From Anaerocolumna sp. (lineage in GTDB: Bacteria; Bacillota; Clostridia; Lachnospirales; Lachnospiraceae), in contig JAQSYR010000009.1 in NCBI GenBank assembly GCA_029256035.1, positions 1-25,402 of the forward strand: a stretch of DNA of 25,402 bases, written 5' to 3'. Below the pieces are notes generated by a model. The model was not told where the DNA came from and did no database searches. It saw nothing but the letters and a program-made list of their open reading frames with translations. Below, piece by piece: positions 6,912 through 13,816 of this stretch (positions are counted from its first letter, which is position 1; every line of letters begins with the position of its first letter). The translations under genes and the position numbers were made by a program.

Positions 6912-7868
6912 TTAAACTGTTTTTTCAGACTTATTGGTTACTATTTGTAATAAAACTGCTGCAATAATAATAAAACCTTTAATAATATCCTGTGGATAAG
7001 AAGGAACTGCCATCAGGTTCATAATATTACCAATTAACGCAAGAACAAATGCACCAGCAACTGTTTTTACTACAAACCCTTTACCACCTGCAAGGCTTGC
7101 ACCACCTATAACACAGGCGGCAATTGCATCCAGTTCCTGACCCATACCTACAGTGGCACTACCTGTAGATGCTCTGGCAGCAATAAATACACCAGCAAGT
7201 GCAGACAAAATACCGGATATTGCATAAACAGACAGGAGATAATGTTTGGTTCTAATACCTGCTAATTGTACTGCTGTTGAATTACTTCCGATTGCTATAA
7301 CAATACGGCCCCAACCAGTGAATTTTTGAACTAAGGCGAAAATTATTACAATAATTGCCGCTATAATTATAATCGGAAACATAAATTCCTTTTTTACTAT
7401 ATTATTCAATGTTCCATCTGCAAGTTTTATTGGAGTTCCGTTAGTAAATACAAAGGCTGTACCACGTGCAATGGTCATAGTCGCAAGAGAAGCTACGAAA
7501 CCTTGGAACTTACCATATGCAACCATAAAACCTGTAAATATTCCAAACATCATGCCTACACACATGGCAATTAAGATAGCAGGTATAAAATTCATACCAT
7601 CACGTATTAAGATAGCTGCTACAGAGGCACCTACTGCCATAATCGATCCTACTGAAAGGTCAATACCTCCAGTAAGCACAACAAATAGCATACCAATGGC
7701 AACCAGAATGGGACCTGACTGCTGAAGAGCAATATTTCTTAGATTCATGGAAGTTAAAAAGGTATCTGATAAAAAACTACTTATGATAAACATTAATAAA
7801 AGAATGAAATACGTATTATTATTTATCAGGATATCTTTTATTTTACTGATTCTATTTTCTTTTGTCAT
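6912..7868 (-). CDS. Ribose-type ABC transporter permease (RbsC family)
   Basis: Integral membrane subunit of a CUT2-family sugar importer, 318 residues and almost entirely hydrophobic, with about eight to ten predicted membrane helices. GPILVAIGMLFVVLTGGIDLSVGSI at about 51-75 is the hallmark of RbsC/XylH/AraH permeases; the motif carries TGGIDLSVGS. The EAA-like loop lies around GRIVIAIGSN and AGIRTKHYLLSVYAISG, and AACVIGGASLAGGKG is also conserved in the family. ATG 7866-7868 follows GGGGG. It starts three bases after the ATPase stop codon, so the two are translationally close, and it would form a homodimer with the ATPase at 7872 and the lipoprotein at 9517. Family call is secure; the transported sugar is unknown. 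Confidence 0.95.
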   Translation of the reverse strand: MTKENRISKIKDILINNNTYFILLLMFIISSFLSDTFLTSMNLRNIALQQSGPILVAIGMLFVVLTGGIDLSVGSIMAVGASVAAILIRDGMNFIPAILIAMCVGMMFGIFTGFMVAYGKFQGFVASLATMTIARGTAFVFTNGTPIKLADGTLNNIVKKEFMFPIIIIAAIIVIIFALVQKFTGWGRIVIAIGSNSTAVQLAGIRTKHYLLSVYAISGILSALAGVFIAARASTGSATVGMGQELDAIAACVIGGASLAGGKGFVVKTVAGAFVLALIGNIMNLMAVPSYPQDIIKGFIIIAAVLLQIVTNKSEKTV

Positions 7869-7871
7869 ATT

Positions 7872-9365
7872 CTATACCCCCATAGCAAATTTTATTAGGT
7901 TATTTTCGTTTAACTCTGACTTATCAACTTCTCCTGCTATCATACCCTGCCTCATAATAATAACACGGTCACACATGCCAATTAGTTCCGTCATTTCAGA
8001 AGAAATCATAATGACTCCAACACCCTGTTCTGCCAGGTTGTTAATTATCTTGTAAATTTCCGTCTTTGCTCCTACGTCAACACCACGTGTAGGTTCATCA
8101 AATACAATACATTTACAATCTGCGGAAAGCCATTTAGCAAGCGCTATTTTTTGCTGGTTACCACCACTTAAGCTATTGGCATTATCTTCAGAAGATCCAT
8201 ATTTGGTATTAATATCAGCCAGCAAGTTTTTCACATACTCTTTTTCTTTCCTATGATTAATTATATCAAATTTATTCTTTATCTTATGCATAGAGGCTAG
8301 TGTAGTATTGTTTCTAATACTTTGTTCCAACAATAAGCCTTGTTTTTTTCTATCCTCCGGAAGAAGTCCAAATCCATTGCCTATAGCATCTTTTGGACTT
8401 TTAAAACGAACTTCCTTTCCAAAGTAAATGACTTTTCCCGAATCTATACTATCTGCACCAAATATAGCTCTCATAGTTTCTGTTCTGCCCGCTCCAACTA
8501 AACCACTAAAACCTACAACTTCACCGGCTTTCACAGAAAAGCTTACATTTTTCACTAATTTTCCTGCATTTAAATTTTCTACTCGCAAAATTTCATCACT
8601 AATTTTTACTTGCCGACTGGGAAATAACTGCATAATTTCTCTTCCTACCATCATCGAAACAAGTTCTTCTTTACTAATAGAAGATGTGGGCACTGTATCT
8701 ACATAAGTTCCATCTTTTAAAACTGTAATATTATCACTTAACTGAAATATCTCCTCCAAACGATGTGAAATATATACAATACTGACGCCTTCTGATTTTA
8801 ACTGTCTAATAATTGAAAATAATTTTTCAATTTCCGAAAACGTTAAAACTGCCGTAGGTTCGTCTAAGACTAAAACTTCGGCATTTCTAGTTAAACACTT
8901 GCATATCTCAACTACCTGTTGATATGCTACACTTAATGTACCTACTTTAGCACTCGGATCAATGTCATTAAATCCCAGTTTCAATAATTGTTCTTTTGCC
9001 TTTACCTTTAATGTCTTCCAATTAATAAACATACCTGCATCTACTAACTTATCAATAAATATATTCTCGGCAACCGTTAAATCCGGAGCAAGCATGAATT
9101 CCTGGTAAATAACAGCAACCCCTAAATCCTTTGCTTCTTTTGGAGACGTAATCTTAACTTCTCTGCCGTCGATAAATATCTGCCCGGAATCTTTCTGGTA
9201 TGCCCCGGATAAAATTTTCATCAAGGTTGATTTGCCTGCACCGTTTTCACCAATCAAGGCATGTATTTCACCTTTTTTGATTTGAAGTGTTACATCTGTC
9301 AGGGCCTTAACACCACCAAAATGTTTTGTTATATTTTTTAACTGAACTTTATATTCGTTTTGCAT
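7872..9365 (-). CDS. Ribose-type sugar ABC transporter ATPase (RbsA family, two ATPase domains)
   Basis: Duplicated ATP-binding subunit of a CUT2 sugar importer, 497 residues as usual. The N-terminal domain has Walker A GENGAGKST at 39-47, Walker B VLVLDEPTAVL and the signature-like LSVAYQQ. The C-terminal domain has the degenerate Walker A GLVGAGRTET typical of RbsA/MglA proteins, signature LSGGNQQK and Walker B CIVFDEPTRGVD. ATG 9363-9365 follows GGGAGG with six bases. An intrinsic terminator-like hairpin at 9399-9432 lies between it and the binding-protein gene upstream, which would give lower expression of the ATPase, permease and enzymes than of the binding protein. Confidence 0.96.
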   Translation of the reverse strand: MQNEYKVQLKNITKHFGGVKALTDVTLQIKKGEIHALIGENGAGKSTLMKILSGAYQKDSGQIFIDGREVKITSPKEAKDLGVAVIYQEFMLAPDLTVAENIFIDKLVDAGMFINWKTLKVKAKEQLLKLGFNDIDPSAKVGTLSVAYQQVVEICKCLTRNAEVLVLDEPTAVLTFSEIEKLFSIIRQLKSEGVSIVYISHRLEEIFQLSDNITVLKDGTYVDTVPTSSISKEELVSMMVGREIMQLFPSRQVKISDEILRVENLNAGKLVKNVSFSVKAGEVVGFSGLVGAGRTETMRAIFGADSIDSGKVIYFGKEVRFKSPKDAIGNGFGLLPEDRKKQGLLLEQSIRNNTTLASMHKIKNKFDIINHRKEKEYVKNLLADINTKYGSSEDNANSLSGGNQQKIALAKWLSADCKCIVFDEPTRGVDVGAKTEIYKIINNLAEQGVGVIMISSEMTELIGMCDRVIIMRQGMIAGEVDKSELNENNLIKFAMGV

Positions 9366-9398
9366 GTGTTGCCTCCCTCATTCTGACCTACTATGAAT

Positions 9399-9432
9399 AA
9401 AAAGACCCTCCTCGTGAAAGGAGGATCTTTTT
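9399..9432 (-). terminator. Intercistronic attenuator/terminator after the sugar-binding protein gene
   Basis: On the minus strand, AAAAAGATCCTCCT pairs with AGGAGGGTCTTTTT around a six-base loop, with one mismatch, and ends in a T5 run. It lies between binding-protein and ATPase genes, where many sugar ABC operons have a partial terminator that raises the amount of binding protein. Readthrough is needed for the rest of the operon. Confidence 0.8.
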
Positions 9433-9516
9433 ATAGAATTTAATATGTAAGTATCAAATATTAAGTAAAATTCTTGGAATATAAATTCTTAGATATTAGT
9501 TTTAGAATATTAATTC

Positions 9517-10641
9517 TTAGAAACCATAGTCATAATATTCATCAACATTTTCTGCAGTAACTGCAACTGCTTCTGTCATAGTAACATCTTCATAAGACCA
9601 CATATCTTTACCATCAACTAAGATTTCTTTCGCAATTTTAATACCTAGCTGTGCAACTTTATATGGGCTGTTTTCACCAGTTGCAAAATAAGTACCTGCT
9701 TTAATTAAATCATAGGCAGCTTTTGCACCATCTGCTGCAGCAACAATATCAACGCCTTCAATACCTGCATTGCCTAATGCTGTCATAGCGCCAAATAACA
9801 TCTGGTCATTTTCGCCTAAAACAGTTGTAATATCAGGATTTGCTGTAATTAAATCTTCTGCTGCTGCCAATCCTTCTTCTTCCGTCCAAGATCCCCAGCC
9901 TTGACCAGCTACAGTAAATTTAGCTTCAGCATTTGTTGCTTTACCACTTGATGTTAATTCATCATCAAATTTTAATGCTAATTCCCAAGCTTCTTCTTCT
10001 GAAACTCCAGCTCTTGCTTCAATAATACCGCAGAAAAGACCAGTTCTTCTTTCTTTACCTGCAACATTTCCTTTTGCTCCACTTAAGATAATTGCTTTGA
10101 TATCTGCATCCCCCATTTTTTCAGCATATGCCAATCCAACTGCTCTTCCGTTTTGTTTATTATCTGAGTAAACTGTAGTGATATCTTTTGCGCCTTCACC
10201 TACACCTGAGTCAAGATTGATAACACCGATACCAGCATCTGCTGCAGCATTAATGCTTGGAATACATGCATCGGGTTCAACGCTGTCTAAAAAGATTAAG
10301 TCCATGCCTTGTGCAATAAAGGTTTCCATATTTTCTGCTTCTTTCATTGTGTCGCCATTAGCATCAAGTACAGTTACATCCCAACCTTCAGCTGTTCCTA
10401 ATTCTTTTACCGCATTAACCAAAGCAACGAAATATGGAGAATCCTGAGTTTTGATAGCAAAGCCAACTTTAAGTTTTTCTCCAGCTGCTTGTGTAGCAGC
10501 TTCTGTAACAGCCTCTGTTGCTGCATTAGTTGCTGCAGCAGTTGTTTCTGTTGATGTTTCCTTAGCCTTACTACATCCAGCTAACATGGATACTGCCATT
10601 GCCCCCACCAAAACAAGTGAAATTAGACCCTTTCTTTTCAT
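9517..10641 (-). CDS. Sugar ABC transporter substrate-binding lipoprotein (RbsB family)
   Basis: Extracytoplasmic receptor of the CUT2 importer, 374 residues from the chosen start. MKRKGLISLVLVGAMAVSML is a lipoprotein signal ending in lipobox LAGC, with C23 as the lipidated cysteine. Residues about 27-55 are a Thr/Ala/Glu-rich linker common in Lachnospiraceae. The type I periplasmic-binding fold (PF13407) follows: KVGFAIKTQDSPYFVALVNAV, DANGDTMKEAENMETFIAQGMDLIFLDSV and GVINLDSGVG. The start is ATG 10639-10641 with AAGGAGG seven bases upstream; a longer in-frame reading to 10704 would place non-signal sequence before the lipoprotein signal. It is the first gene of the operon, with a strong promoter at 10739-10767. 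The ligand is not deducible; its operon partners suggest a pentose, hexose or polyol. Confidence 0.94.
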   Translation of the reverse strand: MKRKGLISLVLVGAMAVSMLAGCSKAKETSTETTAAATNAATEAVTEAATQAAGEKLKVGFAIKTQDSPYFVALVNAVKELGTAEGWDVTVLDANGDTMKEAENMETFIAQGMDLIFLDSVEPDACIPSINAAADAGIGVINLDSGVGEGAKDITTVYSDNKQNGRAVGLAYAEKMGDADIKAIILSGAKGNVAGKERRTGLFCGIIEARAGVSEEEAWELALKFDDELTSSGKATNAEAKFTVAGQGWGSWTEEEGLAAAEDLITANPDITTVLGENDQMLFGAMTALGNAGIEGVDIVAAADGAKAAYDLIKAGTYFATGENSPYKVAQLGIKIAKEILVDGKDMWSYEDVTMTEAVAVTAENVDEYYDYGF

Positions 10642-10698
10642 AAAAATACCTCCTTGATTTGTTTTAATATGTAACTTTGCATTTTCCACACATTCCTT

Positions 10699-10708
10699 TG
10701 TCATGACA
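10699..10708. repeat. 10-base perfect palindrome in the leader of the sugar ABC operon, candidate operator
   Basis: TGTCATGACA is self-complementary and lies about 35 bases downstream of the predicted -10 box, in the untranslated leader. Together with TGT-AATT-ACA at 5776-5785 it shares the TGT-N4-ACA format, compatible with a GntR-type dimer site. Regulator assignment is inference. Confidence 0.35.
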
Positions 10709-10738
10709 TTACAACGATATGTGTTTCTTATGAATCAT

Positions 10739-10767
10739 AATATACTATATAAATTGCACAATGTCAA
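10739..10767 (-). promoter_or_regulatory. Strong predicted sigma-A promoter of the sugar ABC operon
   Basis: On the minus strand a perfect -35 TTGACA (10762-10767), a 17-base spacer and TATATT (10739-10744). The spacer includes the complement of TACTATATAAA (10743-10753), also present in the epimerase promoter, so both may be bound by one regulator. The leader is about 90 bases. Confidence 0.8.
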
Positions 10768-11077
10768 GCTATATATTTTTATTTTTATATATATTTTTAT
10801 GTATTTATGCTTTGTATTTGACTATTTTATAACAATCTTTTAGACATGTTGCCTTTGTTTTAGGTATAAAATATCTTGATTCTGTATCTTTAAATGCCGA
10901 AATCTTTCAATAAATCCTACAAAATACATATATGTCATGTCATAATTGCTCATTATTTTCATAATAAATACCATTAAATGTAACGATGTTACTTTTGTAA
11001 TTCGAATAAATTCAATAGAAAATAGCAAATTTTTTGTTAAATTCTGCATTTAACTGGTCAGAATTAATTAATAATTA

Positions 11078-11106
11078 TTGCAAATATTCTATTTATAATT
11101 TATAAT
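11078..11106 (+). promoter_or_regulatory. Predicted sigma-A promoter of the HPr-like gene
   Basis: TTGCAA (11078-11083), a 17-base spacer and a perfect TATAAT (11101-11106), about 80 bases before the ATG. Confidence 0.65.
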
Positions 11107-11194
11107 AAACATGTAAAGATTCTCATTTTGTAAATATTGTAAAAGATATAAACCATTTGAAGTCTGCCACTTTTGTAAATATGGAGGTAGTAAT

Positions 11195-11428
11195 ATGAAA
11201 GTCAAAAACATCACTGATATCGAAAGTTTTTTTAAAGTTGTTGATTCCTGCGTCGGGAAAGTTGAACTTGTTTCTACAGAAGGAGACCGAATAAATCTAA
11301 AATCAAAATTGACACAATACTTCTCGATGGCCAAGATATTTTCAGACGGTATGATTTCAGAACTAGAGATACTAGCTTATGAACCGGAAGATGTTGATAA
11401 ATTAATTAAATATATGATGGAAGGATAA
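11195..11428 (+). CDS. HPr-like small protein lacking the phosphorylatable histidine
   Basis: Small cytoplasmic protein, 77 residues, with the length and C-terminal pattern of the PTS phosphocarrier HPr. GDRINLKSKLTQYFSMAKIF aligns with the HPr region GxxVNLKSIMGVMSL, placing S37 where HPr has its regulatory Ser46. EPEDVDKLIKYM matches the last helix. The N-terminal part (FFKVVDSCVGKVELVSTEG) has no GxHARPA active-site motif, and the protein contains no histidine, so it cannot carry phosphate as HPr does. ATG follows GGAGG with seven bases, and an excellent promoter lies upstream at 11078-11106. It appears monocistronic and is divergent from the sugar ABC operon. A regulatory role comparable to Crh is possible but unproven; similar HPr-like proteins occur in clostridia. 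Confidence 0.75.
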   Translation: MKVKNITDIESFFKVVDSCVGKVELVSTEGDRINLKSKLTQYFSMAKIFSDGMISELEILAYEPEDVDKLIKYMMEG

Positions 11429-11586
11429 ATTTTCTGGATTTCAGTTGATTTTAAAATGAAACCATAGAATCTTCCAATCCTAATAATTTATATTTCTCAT
11501 TGATATAACTTAAAATAAAATTTCTACCATCATACTTTCTATCTTTATTAATATAATTAAATAAACAAAATAATTTAGAGGATATT

Positions 11587-12870
11587 ATGATTATATATAT
11601 AGTTCAACCTGGAGATACAATTTATTCCATAGCTGAAAGTTATAATGTATCTGCTGAAAGATTAATTTTGGACAACGGACTGACAAATCCCAATAATTTA
11701 GTGGAAGGGCAGTCTATTGTTATTGTTTATCCCAAACAAACCTATACTATTCAAGAAGGTGATACGCTGTATAGCATTGCTGCAGCTTACAATATCTCTG
11801 TAAAACAATTACTTAGAAACAACCCAATACTTTCAAATAGAGCTTATATATATCCAGGTGAAACGTTAATTATTGATTATGATTTAGAGAAAATAGGTGA
11901 TATTTCAACAAATGGATATACATATCCTTATATCAGCAAAGATTTACTAAGAAATGTATTACCTTACTTAACTTACCTTACTCTCTTTACCTATGGATTA
12001 ACTTTGAATGGTGAATTAATCCAGATTGATGATACTGAAATAATTAAGATAGCAAAAGAATATGAAGTAGCTCCCCTTATGTTAATTTCAACTATATTAA
12101 ATGTCGGAGACTTTAGTACTGCGCTTACTCACAATATTTTAAACAGTAAGAGTATTCAAGAACATTTAATCAATAATATTATAAATAATATGAAAGTTAA
12201 AGGCTATTTTGGTTTATATATAAATTTTGGATTCATTCTCGAAGAAGATAGCTCCAAATATGTAGATTTTATTAAAGAATTAACAGTTAGCATTGTTCAA
12301 GAAGGATTTGAAATTTGCGTAGCCCTAGCTCCAAATATTATTGATCAGTCAGGATTAATATATAAGGGGCATGATTATGAAGGACTTGGAAAGATTGTAA
12401 CCGCTGTTTTGCTTATGACTTATGACTGGGGAAAAACCTTAGGGCCAACCACTTCGGTAGCTCCTGTAAATTTGATGAGGCAAGTATTTGATTATTCAAT
12501 AACCAAGATACCGCCTGAGATAACTTATATTGGAATACCATCCTTCGGGTACGACTGGACTCTTCAACCTATTGGTGGAATTACCATAGTACATTACCTA
12601 AGTAATGCCTCAGCAATAAACTTGGCAATTGATATGGAAGCCATAATTCAATATGATGATGTTGCCCAGGCACCGTATTATTATTATAAAGATATCACAA
12701 ATAATATTGAACATATTGTATGGTTTGAAGATGCCAGAAGTATCAATGCAAAGTTAAATTTAGTTACTGAATACGGGTTCCGTGGTATCAGTATCTTGAA
12801 TATTATGGAAGAATTTCCACAACTCTGGTTTACAATCAATACACAGTATAATATACGAAGTGCCATATAA
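11587..12870 (+). CDS. LysM-LysM-GH18 spore-type protein (SleL/YaaH-like), catalytic motif degenerate
   Basis: Resembles the spore cortex-lytic N-acetylglucosaminidase SleL/YaaH, 427 residues. LysM repeats at about 2-47 (YIVQPGDTIYSIAESYNVS) and 52-97 (TYTIQEGDTLYSIAAAYNIS) bind glycan. Residues about 110-420 form a GH18 barrel; MTYDWG at 277-282, GIPSFGYDWTL at 316-326 and VAPVNLMRQVFDY are family hallmarks. The catalytic strand normally reads DGxxIDFE. Here it reads F208-G-L-Y-I-N213-F-G215, so both aspartates and the catalytic glutamate are replaced. The barrel may therefore bind without cleaving, as a spore-coat or cortex-binding protein. There is no signal peptide, as usual for SleL-type spore proteins. 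ATG follows GAGG with five bases. The upstream 158 bases contain no clear sigma-A promoter. It has its own hairpin terminator (12886-12922). Confidence 0.88.
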   Translation: MIIYIVQPGDTIYSIAESYNVSAERLILDNGLTNPNNLVEGQSIVIVYPKQTYTIQEGDTLYSIAAAYNISVKQLLRNNPILSNRAYIYPGETLIIDYDLEKIGDISTNGYTYPYISKDLLRNVLPYLTYLTLFTYGLTLNGELIQIDDTEIIKIAKEYEVAPLMLISTILNVGDFSTALTHNILNSKSIQEHLINNIINNMKVKGYFGLYINFGFILEEDSSKYVDFIKELTVSIVQEGFEICVALAPNIIDQSGLIYKGHDYEGLGKIVTAVLLMTYDWGKTLGPTTSVAPVNLMRQVFDYSITKIPPEITYIGIPSFGYDWTLQPIGGITIVHYLSNASAINLAIDMEAIIQYDDVAQAPYYYYKDITNNIEHIVWFEDARSINAKLNLVTEYGFRGISILNIMEEFPQLWFTINTQYNIRSAI

Positions 12871-12885
12871 ATTCTCGAATCGCAA

Positions 12886-12922
12886 AAAGTGCTACAACCC
12901 TTTACTAGGTTTGTAGCACTTT
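12886..12922 (+). terminator. Terminator hairpin after the LysM-GH18 gene
   Basis: AAAGTGCTACAA (12886-12897) and TTGTAGCACTTT (12911-12922) form a perfect 12-base stem with a 13-base loop, 15 bases after the stop codon. The following T content is modest (TTTACTTAT). Confidence 0.75.
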
Positions 12923-13004
12923 ACTTATGATATATATTCTCAGTCTTTAGTGGAGCTGAAATAAGCACATCATTGTGTCGTATAGCATAATGATAAATAT
13001 TTAC

Positions 13005-13033
13005 TTGATAGAAAATATAAATAATGTTATTAT
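13005..13033 (+). promoter_or_regulatory. Predicted sigma-A promoter of the Big_2-domain gene
   Basis: TTGATA (13005-13010), a 17-base spacer and TATTAT (13028-13033), 32 bases before the start codon. Confidence 0.55.
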
Positions 13034-13065
13034 TTTACTTATAAATAATTACCAAGGAGGCAAGT

Positions 13066-13782
13066 ATGAAAAAATTATTATCTTTATTATTAATCTTTAC
13101 ACTATGCTTTACAGTAGTACCAAATACAGCAAGTGCTGCTGTAACAATTAGTAAATCGAAAGCTACAATGGAAGTTGATTCAACACTAAAATTAAAAATT
13201 AGTGGAACGAAAAGTAAAATATCTTGGAAAACTAGTAAAAAAGCTGTAGCAACGGTTACTGGAACCGGTACTGTTACTGCTAAATCTGAAGGACAGGCTA
13301 CAATTACTGCGACTGTAGGAAGTAATAAATATACATGTGCTGTAACAGTAGTTGATAGTAATAAGCCAGTTGCTAATAAGACTTATGCAATTGGAGAGAC
13401 TTGGACTGTGGATGGACTTTGGTCACTTACTTTTGATTCTGTTACTGTCACGGATGATCGTAACCCATATAGTGATAAAAATCCTGATCAAGTAGTAATA
13501 CTTAATTACACTTACGAAAATATTGGTTATAAAGGTAGTTTTATGGACCTATATATATCATCTAGTAATATGAACATTATTGATGAAAAAGGTGAAGTTG
13601 CATCTACTTATCCTGCGGATACATCAGTATATCCAAAGGAAACTCCTGTAGGTGCTAAATGTGTCGGTGCCCAAGAAGCATATGGATTAAATAATGAAAG
13701 TTCAATTATTAAAGTTTATGTAGAGATGTATGACGCAAATTATAATACCTATGAGGCAGTTTTCGAGTTGAAAGTTGAATAG
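13066..13782 (+). CDS. Secreted protein with a bacterial Ig-like (Big_2) domain
   Basis: Exported protein of unknown role, 238 residues. MKKLLSLLLIFTLCFTVVPN starts a Sec signal peptide with probable cleavage after ASA (about residue 24). Residues about 26-96 are a Big_2 domain: AVTISKSKATMEVDSTLKLK, WKTSKKAVATVTGTGTVTAK and GQATITATVGSN. Residues about 105-238 are a beta-rich domain (IGETWTVDGLWSLTFDSVTV, NYTYENIGYKGSF) similar in style to DUF4352/DUF5067 extracellular domains. There is no sortase motif or membrane anchor. ATG follows AAGGAGG with five bases, and the gene has its own promoter and GC-rich terminator. It converges on the prophage amidase gene with 34 bases between stops, so it is either the first host gene past the prophage or a lysogenic-conversion cargo gene. 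The sequence does not decide. Confidence 0.82.
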   Translation: MKKLLSLLLIFTLCFTVVPNTASAAVTISKSKATMEVDSTLKLKISGTKSKISWKTSKKAVATVTGTGTVTAKSEGQATITATVGSNKYTCAVTVVDSNKPVANKTYAIGETWTVDGLWSLTFDSVTVTDDRNPYSDKNPDQVVILNYTYENIGYKGSFMDLYISSSNMNIIDEKGEVASTYPADTSVYPKETPVGAKCVGAQEAYGLNNESSIIKVYVEMYDANYNTYEAVFELKVE

Positions 13783-13789
13783 TTTATTC

Positions 13790-13814
13790 CCCCGGCCGCA
13801 AGACCGGGGTTTTT
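13790..13814 (+). terminator. GC-rich intrinsic terminator with GNRA-type loop
   Basis: CCCCGGCC and GACCGGGG form an eight-position stem with one mismatch, closed by a GCAA tetraloop and followed by TTTTT (13810-13814). It ends the Big_2 gene and lies at the convergent junction with the prophage lysis genes. Confidence 0.88.
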
Positions 13815-13816
13815 CA

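Larger units (their letters stand above)
10642..11194. other. 553-base intergenic control region between divergent genes
   Basis: No credible gene is present. The left part holds the leader and promoter of the sugar ABC operon (10739-10767) and a palindrome at 10699-10708. The right part holds the promoter of the HPr-like gene (11078-11106). In between is AT-rich DNA with GTAACGATGTTAC at 10980-10992, a short interrupted palindrome of unknown meaning. I saw no riboswitch-like structure or catabolite-response element that I could defend. Confidence 0.6.

Noticed and set aside
9519..10657. Large open frames on the plus strand opposite the binding protein and other operon genes
   Set aside because: They are antisense shadows with no ribosome binding sites or recognisable domains, lying over well-supported genes.
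10642..10704. Longer N-terminus of the binding lipoprotein starting at 10704
   Set aside because: It would put extra residues before a perfect lipoprotein signal peptide. The AAGGAGG site is correctly placed only for ATG 10639-10641.
10840..11334. Minus-strand ORFs of 69 and 81 residues in the intergenic region and over the HPr-like gene
   Set aside because: The composition is that of random AT-rich DNA; there is no good start site, and one overlaps a well-supported gene and its promoter.
11513..11538. Sporulation sigma-E promoter upstream of the LysM-GH18 gene (CATACTTT at 11531)
   Set aside because: The -10-like element is suggestive, but no -35 element occurs at the required spacing of about 14 bases.
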